Below are positions 9,144 to 17,259 of a stretch of DNA of 64,000 nucleotides, one piece after another; position 1 is the first letter of the stretch, and the number at the start of each line of letters is the position of its first letter. The notes beneath the pieces were generated by a model. That model did no database searches and was not told where the DNA came from. It was given only the letters and a program-made list of their open reading frames with translations. Position numbers and translations under genes: made by a program. The stretch is from Paraconexibacter algicola. Its GTDB lineage: Bacteria > Actinomycetota > Thermoleophilia > Solirubrobacterales > Solirubrobacteraceae. Location of the stretch: NCBI RefSeq assembly GCF_003044185.1, contig NZ_PYYB01000003.1, forward strand, positions 248,001 to 312,000, given 5' to 3'.

Positions 9144-9366
9144 GTGAACGGACCTTTCCAGCCCGTGGAGGGGCGGGAGATGGACAGTCCGGGTGGGTTC
9201 TCCGGATTCCCCGGCGGACGCGCATCGTGACGGACCGCAGTCAGACCCCTGGTCGAGGCGCACCCGCCGACCGGAGCGCCGCCGAGGCCGCACGCCCCCG
9301 CCGTCACGAGGCACCCGCCAGGCTGTCCATCCTCCGCCCCTCCAGGGGCTGGAAATGTCCGTTCAC
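9144..9366. repeat. 44-bp inverted repeat flanking ~135 bp
   Basis: This fills most of the 300-bp gene-free gap at 9110-9409. The left arm 9144-9187 and the right arm 9323-9366 are inverted copies, identical at 40 of 44 positions when aligned by eye. Arm ends read GTGAACGGAC...ATGGACAG. Shorter inverted matches continue inward (CGTGACGG near 9226 and CCGTCACG near 9301). No transposase, target duplication or convincing ORF is visible. It could be a MITE-like element, a long RNA hairpin between the Lrp gene end and the SirB1-like gene end, or a regulatory repeat. Confidence 0.7.
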
Positions 9367-9409
9367 CCCCTCCAGCGCGGGGCAGGGCGGGGCCGGCGGC
9401 CGCCCGCGC

Positions 9410-10069
9410 TCAGTTCCAGGCCGACTGGGCGCGGGCGGCGTCGACGCGGCGGCGTAGGTGCTCGCGCGGTGGCAGCGGGAGCGCGAGGAGCAGCTCGCGG
9501 GCGCGCGCCCGCAGGTCCAGGCGGCCGATCTCGTGGGCGCGCAGCGCCACGAGGTCGAGCAGCGCGGCGGCCCCCTCGTGCGGGCAGAGCCAGGCGACGT
9601 CGCCACCGTGGTCGAGGTCGCGGGCGTCGAGCAGCCGGCCCTCCTCGCGCGGGACGCTCACCAGCGGCAGATCGAGGTCCCGGTGGGCGAGGGCGACGAG
9701 GCCCGGGGACCGCACGACGTCCACGGCCCAGCCGGCGCGGTGCGCCGCCGCCGCGGCGACGAGCGCGACCGCGAGCTCGTGCCCGGCGGCGGTCGCGAGC
9801 ACGCGGTCGGGGACCAGGTCGTCGATGCCGGCCGGGACCGCGCGCGGACCGAGCACGGCGAACGACGCGACGACCCGCTCGCCGAGCGCGTCGAGCTGCA
9901 AAGCGGGGTCCCGCGTGGGCACGGTGCGCAGGCGGTTGGCCAGCGGCGCGATCCAGTCCAGGCCGCCGGCGACGGACGGCGGGTCCAGCGCGCCCGACAG
10001 CGCGTGCAGCAGCGCCCCCAGCCCGGGGTCGCGCAGCCCGGCCACGCGGGTGAACGGCGCCGGGGTCAT
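9410..10069 (-). CDS. SirB1/transglutaminase-like (Transglut_core2) protein
   Basis: A 219-residue protein resembling the SirB1 family. The central '[17 protein letters not shown]' to 'SPGLVALAH' region aligns by eye with the usual 'NSxLxxVLxxRxGxPIxLxxxY...GHF' block. The tail around '[20 protein letters not shown]' matches the C-terminal TPR-like helices of that family. The residues normally Asn, Ile/Ser and the His of 'PGHF' are altered here, so it is probably not an active transglutaminase. The ATG overlaps the rpsD stop (ATGA), so it is translated with ribosomal protein S4. Family assignment is moderate; function unknown. Confidence 0.55.
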   Translation of the reverse strand: MTPAPFTRVAGLRDPGLGALLHALSGALDPPSVAGGLDWIAPLANRLRTVPTRDPALQLDALGERVVASFAVLGPRAVPAGIDDLVPDRVLATAAGHELAVALVAAAAAHRAGWAVDVVRSPGLVALAHRDLDLPLVSVPREEGRLLDARDLDHGGDVAWLCPHEGAAALLDLVALRAHEIGRLDLRARARELLLALPLPPREHLRRRVDAARAQSAWN

Positions 10070-10698
10070 CGCCGCGCGTACCGCTCGACGACGTGCTGCT
10101 CGACCACGGGGACGTGGATCTCGTCGCGCACGGGCAGCCGCAGCACGCGGCCGGTGAGCGCGTCGAGGTCGGCCTGCAGCCAGGGCGGCACGGTCCCGAC
10201 CTCCTCGGCGGCCTGCCGCGCCACCGGCTCGACCGGCGCGCCCGGCGCCAGGGTGATGACCGAGCCCTCGGCGACCAGCGCGGACGCGATGTCGCAGCGG
10301 CGCCCGTCCAGCCAGATGTGCCCATGGCCGACGAACTGCCGCGCCTGCGCGCGCGTGTTGGCGAGGCCGAGCCGGTAGACGACGTTGTCCAGGCGCCGCT
10401 CCAGCGTCTGCAACAGCGCCTCGCCGGTGGTGACGTCGCGGCGGCGGGCGGCCTGCTCGACGTAGCGGCGGAACTGCCGCTCGCGCACGCCGTAGAGGAG
10501 CTTCAACTTCTGCGTCTCGCGCAGCTGCACGCTGTAGACCGACGGGCGCCCTCGGCGCGCGGCCCCGTGCTGGCCGGGCGGCACGGCGCCGCGCCGCTCC
10601 AGGGACGTCTTCCCGAGCAGGCGTCGGGTGCCCTTCAGGCCGAGATCGACGCCCTCGCGCCGCTCGAGCTTCTCGACTGGTCCGGTGTATCGACCCAT
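10066..10698 (-). CDS. rpsD: 30S ribosomal protein S4, cysteine-free (C-) form
   Basis: A 210-residue S4 starting at MGRYTGP. It has the N-terminal assembly region and the S4 RNA-binding domain ('[25 protein letters not shown]') at residues ~90-150. S4 nucleates 30S assembly on 16S rRNA and can autoregulate. The N-terminal 40 residues contain none of the four cysteines of zinc-binding actinobacterial S4. The gene is not in the usual rpsM-rpsK-rpsD-rpoA operon; instead it is coupled to a SirB1-like gene and divergent from an RNA helicase. It may be a zinc-independent paralogue or the only S4; the window cannot decide. A GTG 12 nt upstream is an alternative start. Confidence 0.9.
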   Translation of the reverse strand: MGRYTGPVEKLERREGVDLGLKGTRRLLGKTSLERRGAVPPGQHGAARRGRPSVYSVQLRETQKLKLLYGVRERQFRRYVEQAARRRDVTTGEALLQTLERRLDNVVYRLGLANTRAQARQFVGHGHIWLDGRRCDIASALVAEGSVITLAPGAPVEPVARQAAEEVGTVPPWLQADLDALTGRVLRLPVRDEIHVPVVEQHVVERYARR

Positions 10699-10700
10699 GT

Positions 10701-10716
10701 GTAAGGGCACCCTAAC
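10701..10716. promoter_or_regulatory. 16-bp imperfect palindrome at the rpsD start
   Basis: On the rpsD strand it reads GTTAGGGTGCCCTTAC: 7-bp arms with one mismatch around TG. It contains TAGGGT, a -10-like hexamer, and ends 2 nt before the rpsD ATG. Either a repressor operator overlapping the promoter or a small RNA hairpin hiding the start codon would fit. Confidence 0.45.
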
Positions 10717-10718
10717 AA

Positions 10719-10751
10719 ACAGCCGGGGCGCGGGGAACCGCCCCTGGCTGT
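10719..10751. promoter_or_regulatory. GC-rich inverted repeat between rpsD and helicase
   Basis: ACAGCC-GGGGCG and CGCCCC-T-GGCTGT form 12-bp arms with one bulged base around an 8-nt loop. It lies between the divergent starts of rpsD (10698) and the DEAD-box helicase (10764), so it would be in the 5' leader of one gene or be a DNA operator. No U-tract follows, so a simple terminator is unlikely. Confidence 0.4.
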
Positions 10752-10763
10752 CAGGGTGAGGAG

Positions 10764-12476
10764 GTGCAGGACGATCTCCCCCCCACCCTCTTCACCGATC
10801 TCGGCCTCCGCGCCGAGCTCCTCGACGCGCTCACCGCCCTCGGCTACGAGGAGCCCACGCCGATCCAGGCGCAGACGATCCCGCCGCTGCTGGAGGGCCG
10901 CGACCTCCTCGGCCAGGCCGCCACCGGCACGGGCAAGACCGCGGCCTTCGCGCTGCCCGCCCTGGAGCGCCTCGCCGCGAGCGGCACCGAGGACAAGGCG
11001 CCCCGCGTGCTCGTCCTCGCCCCCACGCGCGAGCTCGCCACCCAGGTCTCCGAGGCGATGCACAAGTACGGGCGCGGCATCGGCGCCCGCGTGCTCCCGA
11101 TCTACGGCGGCCAGCCGATCGTGCGGCAGCTGCGCGCGCTCAGCGGCGGCGTCGACGTCGTCGTCGCCACCCCCGGCCGCGCACTGGACCACATCGGCCG
11201 CGGCACGCTCGACCTCTCGCGCCTGCACACCGTCGTCCTCGACGAGGCCGACGAGATGCTCGACATGGGCTTCGCCGAGGACATCGAGTCGATCCTCGAG
11301 GCCGCCCCGGCCGACCGCCAGACCGTCCTCTTCTCCGCGACGATGCCGCCGCGCATCGCGCGCATGGTGAAGAAGCACCTGGCCGACCCGGTCCACATCG
11401 AGGTCAAGCGCGCCGCGACGCCGGAGGGCGAGGCGCCGAAGGTCCGGCAGGCCGCATACGTCGTGCACCGCCCACACAAGGCCGCGGCGCTCGGGCGCAT
11501 CCTCGACCTCGAGGTGCCGACCGCCGCGATCGTCTTCTGCCGCACCCGCGCCGAGGTGGACGCCCTGACCGAGACGCTCAACGGCCGCGGCTACCGCGCC
11601 GAGGCGCTGCACGGCGGGCTCAGCCAGGAGCAGCGCAGCAAGGTCCTGCAGCGCCTGCGCGCGGGCACCACCGAGCTGCTCATCGCCACCGACGTCGCCG
11701 CCCGCGGCCTCGACATCGACACGCTGACCCACGTCGTCAACTACGACGTGCCCGCGTCGCCGGAGACGTACGTGCACCGCATCGGCCGCGTCGGCCGGGC
11801 CGGACGCGAGGGCGTCGCGATCACGCTCGCCCAGCCGCGCGAGCACCGGATGCTCAAGACGATCGAGAAGATCACGCGCCAGCCGGTGAAGATCGAGAAG
11901 GTCCCGACGATCGCCGACCTGCACGCCCGGCGCCTGGAGCTCACCCGCGCGGCGCTGCAGGAGTCGCTGCTGCAGGAGGACGAGCTCGAGCGCTTCCGCG
12001 TCGTCGTCGAGACGCTCGCCGACGAGTTCGACGTGATGCAGGTCGCGATGGCCGCCGTGCGGCTCGCCCATCAGGCGCAGGCCGGGGTCGACGAGGACGA
12101 CGAGGAGGAGATCCCGCAGGCCTCGCTCGACCGCGGCCCCAAGCCCGACCGCGACCGTGGCCCTGCCCGCCCCGGCGCGGGCGGCGGCAAGCCCGGTGGC
12201 GGCCGCCGCCTCGACGCGGAGGGCCCGACCACGCGGATCTTCATCGGGGCCGGACGCAGCGCCGGGATCCGGCCGCAGGACCTCGTCGGGGCGATCACCG
12301 GCGAGTCGTCGCTGACCGGCCGGCAGATCGGCGCGATCGAGATCACCGACCGCTTCTCGCTCGTCGAGCTGCCCGAGAACCGGGCCGACGAGGTCATCGC
12401 CGCGATGCGCTCCAGCACGATCAAGGGCCGCAAGGCGACCGTGCGGCGCGAGAAGTTCGACCGCAAGCGCCGCTGA
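10764..12476 (+). CDS. DEAD-box ATP-dependent RNA helicase (CsdA/DbpA type)
   Basis: A 570-residue helicase that unwinds RNA duplexes, typically in ribosome assembly, cold adaptation or mRNA decay. Visible motifs are the Q motif region '[11 protein letters not shown]', Walker A ATGTGKT (~53-59), PTRELA, TPGR, DEAD (~160), SAT, then '[15 protein letters not shown]' and HRIGRVGR in the second RecA domain. An acidic then Gly/Pro/Lys-rich linker leads to a C-terminal DbpA RNA-binding RRM (~488-570, '[15 protein letters not shown]'). The GTG start at 10764 is chosen because GAGGAG or GTGAGG precedes it closely. It is divergent from rpsD, consistent with a ribosome-related job. Confidence 0.95.
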   Translation: MQDDLPPTLFTDLGLRAELLDALTALGYEEPTPIQAQTIPPLLEGRDLLGQAATGTGKTAAFALPALERLAASGTEDKAPRVLVLAPTRELATQVSEAMHKYGRGIGARVLPIYGGQPIVRQLRALSGGVDVVVATPGRALDHIGRGTLDLSRLHTVVLDEADEMLDMGFAEDIESILEAAPADRQTVLFSATMPPRIARMVKKHLADPVHIEVKRAATPEGEAPKVRQAAYVVHRPHKAAALGRILDLEVPTAAIVFCRTRAEVDALTETLNGRGYRAEALHGGLSQEQRSKVLQRLRAGTTELLIATDVAARGLDIDTLTHVVNYDVPASPETYVHRIGRVGRAGREGVAITLAQPREHRMLKTIEKITRQPVKIEKVPTIADLHARRLELTRAALQESLLQEDELERFRVVVETLADEFDVMQVAMAAVRLAHQAQAGVDEDDEEEIPQASLDRGPKPDRDRGPARPGAGGGKPGGGRRLDAEGPTTRIFIGAGRSAGIRPQDLVGAITGESSLTGRQIGAIEITDRFSLVELPENRADEVIAAMRSSTIKGRKATVRREKFDRKRR

Positions 12477-12487
12477 ACCGCGGCGGG

Positions 12488-13768
12488 TCAGCCCGCGGCG
12501 GTCGCGGCGCCGCGCAGCCCGTCGAGCCCGTCGTGCAGCCGCAGCGCGATCTCGAGCTCGAGCCGGCGGTCGTCCAGCGACCGCCCGAGCAGCTCCTCGG
12601 CGCGCTTGGCCCGGTACACGACGGTGTTCTGGTGGATGCCCAGGCGGCGCGCCGTCCGGGCCGGGCTGAGCCGCTCGTCGAGGTAGACGCGGATCGTCGC
12701 GCGCAGCCGCGCCATCGCGTCGGTGTCCGCCCCGAGCTCGCCGAGCTCGGCGACGACGAACTCCGCCGCCCGGCCCGGCTCGGCGCTCACCAGCGACGTC
12801 AGCGCGACCGACGGGTAGCCGATCAGGGTGCCGGCCCGGACGCCGAACGTCTCGCCGACCTCGCGCGCGGCCCGCGCCTCGCGGTGGCTGCGGCACATGC
12901 CCGCGACCCCGGGATGGACCGCGCCCAGCGCGGCCCGCGCGCGCCCACCGAGCGCGGACGGCCGGCGCGGCGCCGCGCGCGCGTCGAGCCGGTCCCCGGT
13001 CGTCCACGCCCACGCGACCCGCTCCCCCACGGGCACGATCAGCGTCTGCGTCCCGCCGAGCTCGCCGGCGAGCTCGCGCGCGATCGTCGTCGGCGCCACG
13101 GACGCGCCGATGCGCGCGCCCGGCTCGGTCCAGACGATGAACGCGAGCTGACGCCCGTCGACGTCGTGGCGCAGGGTCGCGGCCGCGTCACGGTGGTCCA
13201 CAGGCTCTCCCGCGACGATCGCCTGGACGAGCTCCGCCTGCTCGGCGGCCGCACCGCGCAGCCACTGCTCGCGCTCGTTCTCGTAGTCGTCGACGAGCTG
13301 GGTGCAGACCGCGTCGATGTAGATGAAGAGCTCGCGGCCCGCGTCGGCGAGCACCCGCCAGGCGACCTCGGGCTCGAGCTCGAGCTCCGCGGCGCGCTGC
13401 TCGAACTCGCGCTCGAACAGGCTGTGCCCGAGCCGGTACGCGCGCAGCAGCGAGGCCAGCGGCATGCCGCGGTGGACGAGCTCGTGCGCCCAGGCGCGCG
13501 CGTCGTCGGGCGCCTCGGTCGTGGTCGGCTGCATCGGGACGCCGCCGACGAGCGACTCCTGGATCGCGACGAGGTTCGCCGTGCAGCTCATGACGAGCCC
13601 GGCCCGGAAGTCCGGGTCGGTGGCGGGCAGGAACTCCGGAATCGTCGCCATCAGCTGGGCGGCCATGTCCTCGCCCATGCGGGCGCTGTCGATCCGGCCC
13701 GCGACCTCCGCGATCCGGGCCCGGACGACGTCCTGCAGCTCCGCCTCGACCATCCCGCGGAGCATCAT
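12488..13768 (-). CDS. PucR/CdaR-family helix-turn-helix regulator
   Basis: A 426-residue transcription factor. The C-terminal PucR HTH_30 domain (~360-415) has the signature 'RLGIHQNTVVYRAKRAEELL'. A GGDEF-like or CdaR-type sensory region precedes it, and an all-helical N-terminus resembles the RsbR-like input found in many actinobacterial PucR proteins. The ATG at 13768 or 13765 lies 13 bp after the stop of the FAD oxidoreductase gene, so it is the last gene of the DUF3556/oxidoreductase operon. It probably controls that operon and perhaps the divergent carboxyltransferase through the TTTGTGG palindrome at 17205. Confidence 0.88.
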   Translation of the reverse strand: MMLRGMVEAELQDVVRARIAEVAGRIDSARMGEDMAAQLMATIPEFLPATDPDFRAGLVMSCTANLVAIQESLVGGVPMQPTTTEAPDDARAWAHELVHRGMPLASLLRAYRLGHSLFEREFEQRAAELELEPEVAWRVLADAGRELFIYIDAVCTQLVDDYENEREQWLRGAAAEQAELVQAIVAGEPVDHRDAAATLRHDVDGRQLAFIVWTEPGARIGASVAPTTIARELAGELGGTQTLIVPVGERVAWAWTTGDRLDARAAPRRPSALGGRARAALGAVHPGVAGMCRSHREARAAREVGETFGVRAGTLIGYPSVALTSLVSAEPGRAAEFVVAELGELGADTDAMARLRATIRVYLDERLSPARTARRLGIHQNTVVYRAKRAEELLGRSLDDRRLELEIALRLHDGLDGLRGAATAAG

Positions 13769-13781
13769 CGCAGGCTCCCGG

Positions 13782-15269
13782 CTACCAGCCGCCGGCGTAC
13801 TCGGGCTCGGGGATCGACGACTCCGACGCGTCGCGCACGCGGCGCGCGGCGGACGGGTCGATCCGCGCGAGCGCCGACAGCGCCGCGTTGTAGCCGCACA
13901 TGCCGTGCGCGCCCGCCCCGGGCGGCGTCGCCGCGCTGCAGAGGTAGACGCCGTCGATGCCGGTCGCGTACGGGTCGAGCGTCGCGCGCGGGCGGAAGAC
14001 CATCTGCAGCGGGTCGTTGGCGCCGGTGACGATGTCGCCGCCGACGTAGTTGACGTTGTGCTCCTGCATCGCCACGGCGGAGCGGACGTGCCGCCCGACG
14101 ATGCGGTCGCGGAACCCGGGCGCGAAGCGCTCGATCTGCGCCTCGATCGCCGCGGTCGCGTCGCCCGTGTAGCCCGACGGCACGTGCGCGTACGCGTACA
14201 GGGGATGCAGGTCGCCGTTGGCGCGCGAGGGGTCCGCGAGCGACTGCTGGCAGACCAGCACGTACGGGCGCTCGGGCATCTCGCCGCGGCAGGTCATGCG
14301 CTCGGCGGCCGCGGTCTCGCGCCAGTCCCCGCACACGTGCACGGTGCCCGCCAGGCGCGACTCGGCGTGCGCCCACGGCACCCCGCCGTCGACCGCGAAC
14401 TCGACCTTGAACGCGCCCGGCCCGTGCCGGAAGCGCCGGTAGGCGCGCGCGACGCGCGCCGGCATGCGGTCCCCGGCGATGTCGGCGGCCGCGCGCGGCG
14501 AGGTGTCGAGCATGACGACGTCGTGGTCGGCGACCTCCTCGAGCGACCGGACGGTGACCCCGGTCTCGAAGCGCACGCCGTGCTCCGTCGCGAGCGCGAT
14601 CATCGCGGCGGAGATCGCCTGCGAGCCGCCCTGCGCGACCGGCCAGCCGTAGCGGTGCGCCGCGGTGCCGAGCGTCACGCCGATCGCGGAGGACATCGGC
14701 GACCCGAACGGCCGGAACGCGTGGGCGGCGACCCCGGCGAACAGGGCGCGGCCCTCCTCGGTCGCCCACGCCCGGGTCAGCAGCGAGGCGGGCAGACCGG
14801 AGAAGGCGCCGAAGACGCCCATCGCGACGGGGGCGCGCGGCACGTGCAGCACCGGCTGCACGATCTCGGCGGCGAGCCGGTCGAAGCGGCCCTCCAGCCA
14901 GCCGAAGATCGCCTTCCAACGTCGCCCGTCGCGTCCCGGCAGCGCGTCGGCGGTGCGCTCCACCGACCGCCAGGCGGCGGCCCCGCGGCCACCGTCCAGC
15001 GGGTGGGAGTACTGCACCTCGGGCCACAGCCAGCGCAGGCCGTGGGCCCCGAGGTCGAAGCGCCGCGAGAACGGCGTGTCGAGTGCGAGCGGGTGCGCCG
15101 CGGAGCACTCGTCGTGCAGGAGGCCGGGGACGGTCAGCTCGCTGCTGCGCGTGCCGCCACCCAGTCGGTCGGCGGCCTCGAGGACGGTGACCTCGAGACC
15201 CTCCGACGCGAGCGTGAGGGCGGCGGCGAGCCCGTTGGGCCCGCTGCCGACCACGACCGCCCTGCTCAT
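13782..15269 (-). CDS. NAD(P)/FAD-dependent oxidoreductase, phytoene desaturase-like
   Basis: A 495-residue flavoprotein of the phytoene dehydrogenase/amine oxidase superfamily. The N-terminus has the FAD-binding motif GSGPNGL (residues 8-14) followed by 'VLEAADRLGGGTRS', the dinucleotide-binding signature of that group. The C-terminus contains 'DGVYLCSAATPPGAGAHGMCGYNAA', here quoted only as far as its Gly-rich FAD-contact role: 'GAGAHGMCG'. Substrate is unknown; members desaturate or isomerise carotenoids or other polyenes. Its ATG at 15269 overlaps the stop of the DUF3556 gene (ATGA). Pairing with a DUF3556 membrane protein suggests a lipid or isoprenoid substrate in the membrane. Confidence 0.82.
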   Translation of the reverse strand: MSRAVVVGSGPNGLAAALTLASEGLEVTVLEAADRLGGGTRSSELTVPGLLHDECSAAHPLALDTPFSRRFDLGAHGLRWLWPEVQYSHPLDGGRGAAAWRSVERTADALPGRDGRRWKAIFGWLEGRFDRLAAEIVQPVLHVPRAPVAMGVFGAFSGLPASLLTRAWATEEGRALFAGVAAHAFRPFGSPMSSAIGVTLGTAAHRYGWPVAQGGSQAISAAMIALATEHGVRFETGVTVRSLEEVADHDVVMLDTSPRAAADIAGDRMPARVARAYRRFRHGPGAFKVEFAVDGGVPWAHAESRLAGTVHVCGDWRETAAAERMTCRGEMPERPYVLVCQQSLADPSRANGDLHPLYAYAHVPSGYTGDATAAIEAQIERFAPGFRDRIVGRHVRSAVAMQEHNVNYVGGDIVTGANDPLQMVFRPRATLDPYATGIDGVYLCSAATPPGAGAHGMCGYNAALSALARIDPSAARRVRDASESSIPEPEYAGGW

Positions 15270-17083
15270 ACCGGCAGTGCCGGGGTGTCCGCGTCGTCGC
15301 CGGCCGCGGGGACCGGTCGCGGCTGTGCCGGGTAGCGGACGCGCTCGTAGCCGTCCAGCTTCCACGTGACCGTCGTGTCGATCGGCCCGTTCGGCAGCCA
15401 CGGCTGCTCGGCGACCGCTTCGGTCACCTTCCAGTAGCCGCGCTCGACGACGCCGACCGCCACGTCCATCACGAAGTAGTACTGCTTGTCCTCGCCGACG
15501 CGCTCGGACTCGACCCAGACGACCATGAACTCGCCCGGGGCGAAGTTGCACTTCTCCTGCACGGTGCGCAGGAAGTGCTCGTCGTGGAAGTGCCCGTCAC
15601 CGAAGTTGAAGCCGGTGATCGCGTTGCAGGAGAACTCCGCCTCGCGCGGGATGTAGTGGTCCATGTCCGCGCCGAGCGTCTTGATCATCACGGAGTTCAT
15701 CCCGCGGCCCTGCGAGTGCATCGCCCGCCAGCCGATGAGCTGCTGCATGATGACCTCGGCCTCGTCCTCCCCGTAGAGCGGGACGAGCTGCTGACGCTGC
15801 ATGAGGGCCGGCTTGACGAGGTGGTCGTCGAGCTTCTTCTCGGCGCCCGGGGCGAACGCCCACATCGCCGACGCCCAGTTGCCCGCGTACTGCCGCATCG
15901 ACGGCAGGAACGACACCTTGTCGGGCCGCATGTTGCCGAGGATCGGGAAGAACAGGCAGGCGGCGAACGTCAGGATCATCAGCGTCGTGTCCATGTCACC
16001 GAGCCCGAAGCCCTCGTGGTTGGGCCAGCCGATGAACAGGAACGCGGTGATGAAGATGAAGCCGATGTTCCACTCCAGCGGCACCGCGAGCGGGAACGTC
16101 GAGGTGATGAAGACGTGGAAGCAGATCATCAGGATCGCCGCGGCGACGCTGAGGGTCTCGTTGCCGCTGAACAGCAGGACGAGCGGCGTGCCGAACTCGA
16201 CCAGGGTGCCCGGGCCGTGCGCGATGCGGACGGCGGCCTTCGACGGGCGGAGGTCCTCCGGGAAGTTGCGGTAGTGCATCTTCTTGACCTTGCGCGAGCT
16301 GAGCCACGGGGTGTTGGAGACCATCGGCGGGATGACGTTGCCGAAGTGGTGGCCGAACTTCGAGAAGGCGGCACCGCACCAGACGGTGACGATGAGGATC
16401 TTCGCCGCGACGATCATGTCGACGAACGGGAAGAACGCGAAGAAGACGAGCGCCGGCAGGTACTGCTCGGAGCGCGCCTGCAGGAAGGCGATCTTGTCGC
16501 GCAGGCCCAGCAGCGGCTGCAGGACGAGGATCGGAATGATCGCCGCGACCGGGAGCAGGTCGATGCCGGTCTCGCCGTCGGCGGTGCCGGGCACGGCGAG
16601 CGCGACGACGTAGGCGGCCATCAGGGCGATGAAGAGGCCCGCGTCCAGCGCGGTGCGGGTGCCGCCCTCGGTCCCGGGGACCTTGGTCGGGAACGGCGGG
16701 TTGCGGATCGTGCCGGTGCGCGCGTAGTAGAGGACGCCGCCCGTCATCGGCTTGAAGTGGCCGGCCAGCGGACCCCAGGAGCCGGCAAGACCCATGGCCT
16801 CCAGGAACGCCGTCCAGAGGACCACCTTCTGGTAGAAGATCGGCGCGTCCCACCACTCGCTCGGCGAGAACGGATCGAGCCCGGACGTGAGCGCGCCGAC
16901 GAGGATGCCGCCGCCCATGTACAGGACGAGCAGCTTCACGATGTAGACGATCGCGGTGATCTTGGGGGCACCGAACCCGTACTCGGCCCAGTGCCGGGAG
17001 AGGACCTTGATCCGCTCCTGGTAGGGCATGTCCATGAACTTGGCCGGTTCGACCGGCGGGAACTCTCCCGTCGTCAGACCCAT
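15266..17083 (-). CDS. DUF3556 multi-pass membrane protein
   Basis: A 605-residue integral membrane protein that I recognise as DUF3556, an actinobacterial family of unknown function. About eight hydrophobic segments lie between residues ~45 and ~400. A soluble C-terminal third contains conserved-looking motifs such as 'GWRAMHSQGRGMNS', 'ADMDHYIPREAEFSCNA' and 'GDGHFHDEHFL', rich in His, Asp and Cys. The MGL start at 17083 is preceded by GAGAGAG-like purines. It leads the operon with a phytoene-desaturase-like enzyme and a PucR regulator. The His-rich tail could bind metal; a role in lipid or polyene modification is an inference from the partner only. Confidence 0.82.
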   Translation of the reverse strand: MGLTTGEFPPVEPAKFMDMPYQERIKVLSRHWAEYGFGAPKITAIVYIVKLLVLYMGGGILVGALTSGLDPFSPSEWWDAPIFYQKVVLWTAFLEAMGLAGSWGPLAGHFKPMTGGVLYYARTGTIRNPPFPTKVPGTEGGTRTALDAGLFIALMAAYVVALAVPGTADGETGIDLLPVAAIIPILVLQPLLGLRDKIAFLQARSEQYLPALVFFAFFPFVDMIVAAKILIVTVWCGAAFSKFGHHFGNVIPPMVSNTPWLSSRKVKKMHYRNFPEDLRPSKAAVRIAHGPGTLVEFGTPLVLLFSGNETLSVAAAILMICFHVFITSTFPLAVPLEWNIGFIFITAFLFIGWPNHEGFGLGDMDTTLMILTFAACLFFPILGNMRPDKVSFLPSMRQYAGNWASAMWAFAPGAEKKLDDHLVKPALMQRQQLVPLYGEDEAEVIMQQLIGWRAMHSQGRGMNSVMIKTLGADMDHYIPREAEFSCNAITGFNFGDGHFHDEHFLRTVQEKCNFAPGEFMVVWVESERVGEDKQYYFVMDVAVGVVERGYWKVTEAVAEQPWLPNGPIDTTVTWKLDGYERVRYPAQPRPVPAAGDDADTPALPV

Positions 17084-17204
17084 CGCTCTCTCCTCACGTC
17101 GTGTGTCGGGCAGCCGGACCGTCCCTCACGGCCCGCGATGGACGCACCGTAGGCGCCGGGGGCGGGGCCGCGATATGGAGCGGCGGGCTCAAGCACGCGG
17201 GGCT

Positions 17205-17223
17205 TTTGTGGAATCACCACAAA
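17205..17223. promoter_or_regulatory. TTTGTGG-N5-CCACAAA operator
   Basis: A perfect inverted repeat with 7-bp arms and a 5-nt spacer (AATCA), AT-rich against very GC-rich surroundings. It lies 37 bp before the carboxyltransferase ATG (17260) and 122 bp before the DUF3556 operon start. It looks like a dimeric repressor or activator site; the PucR regulator in the divergent operon is the obvious candidate. Confidence 0.6.
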
Positions 17224-17259
17224 CCGCTCGCCGGTGCGCGGTCCAGTAGAAGTCCCGGC

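Noticed and set aside
9193-9457. Short ORFs through the 44-bp inverted repeat
   Set aside because: The two arms give look-alike peptides only because the DNA is an inverted repeat; no start signal or coding bias.
10701-10716. IdeR/DtxR iron box before rpsD
   Set aside because: TTAGG-like half sites are present but the spacing and the centre do not match the 19-bp consensus; kept only as an unnamed palindrome.
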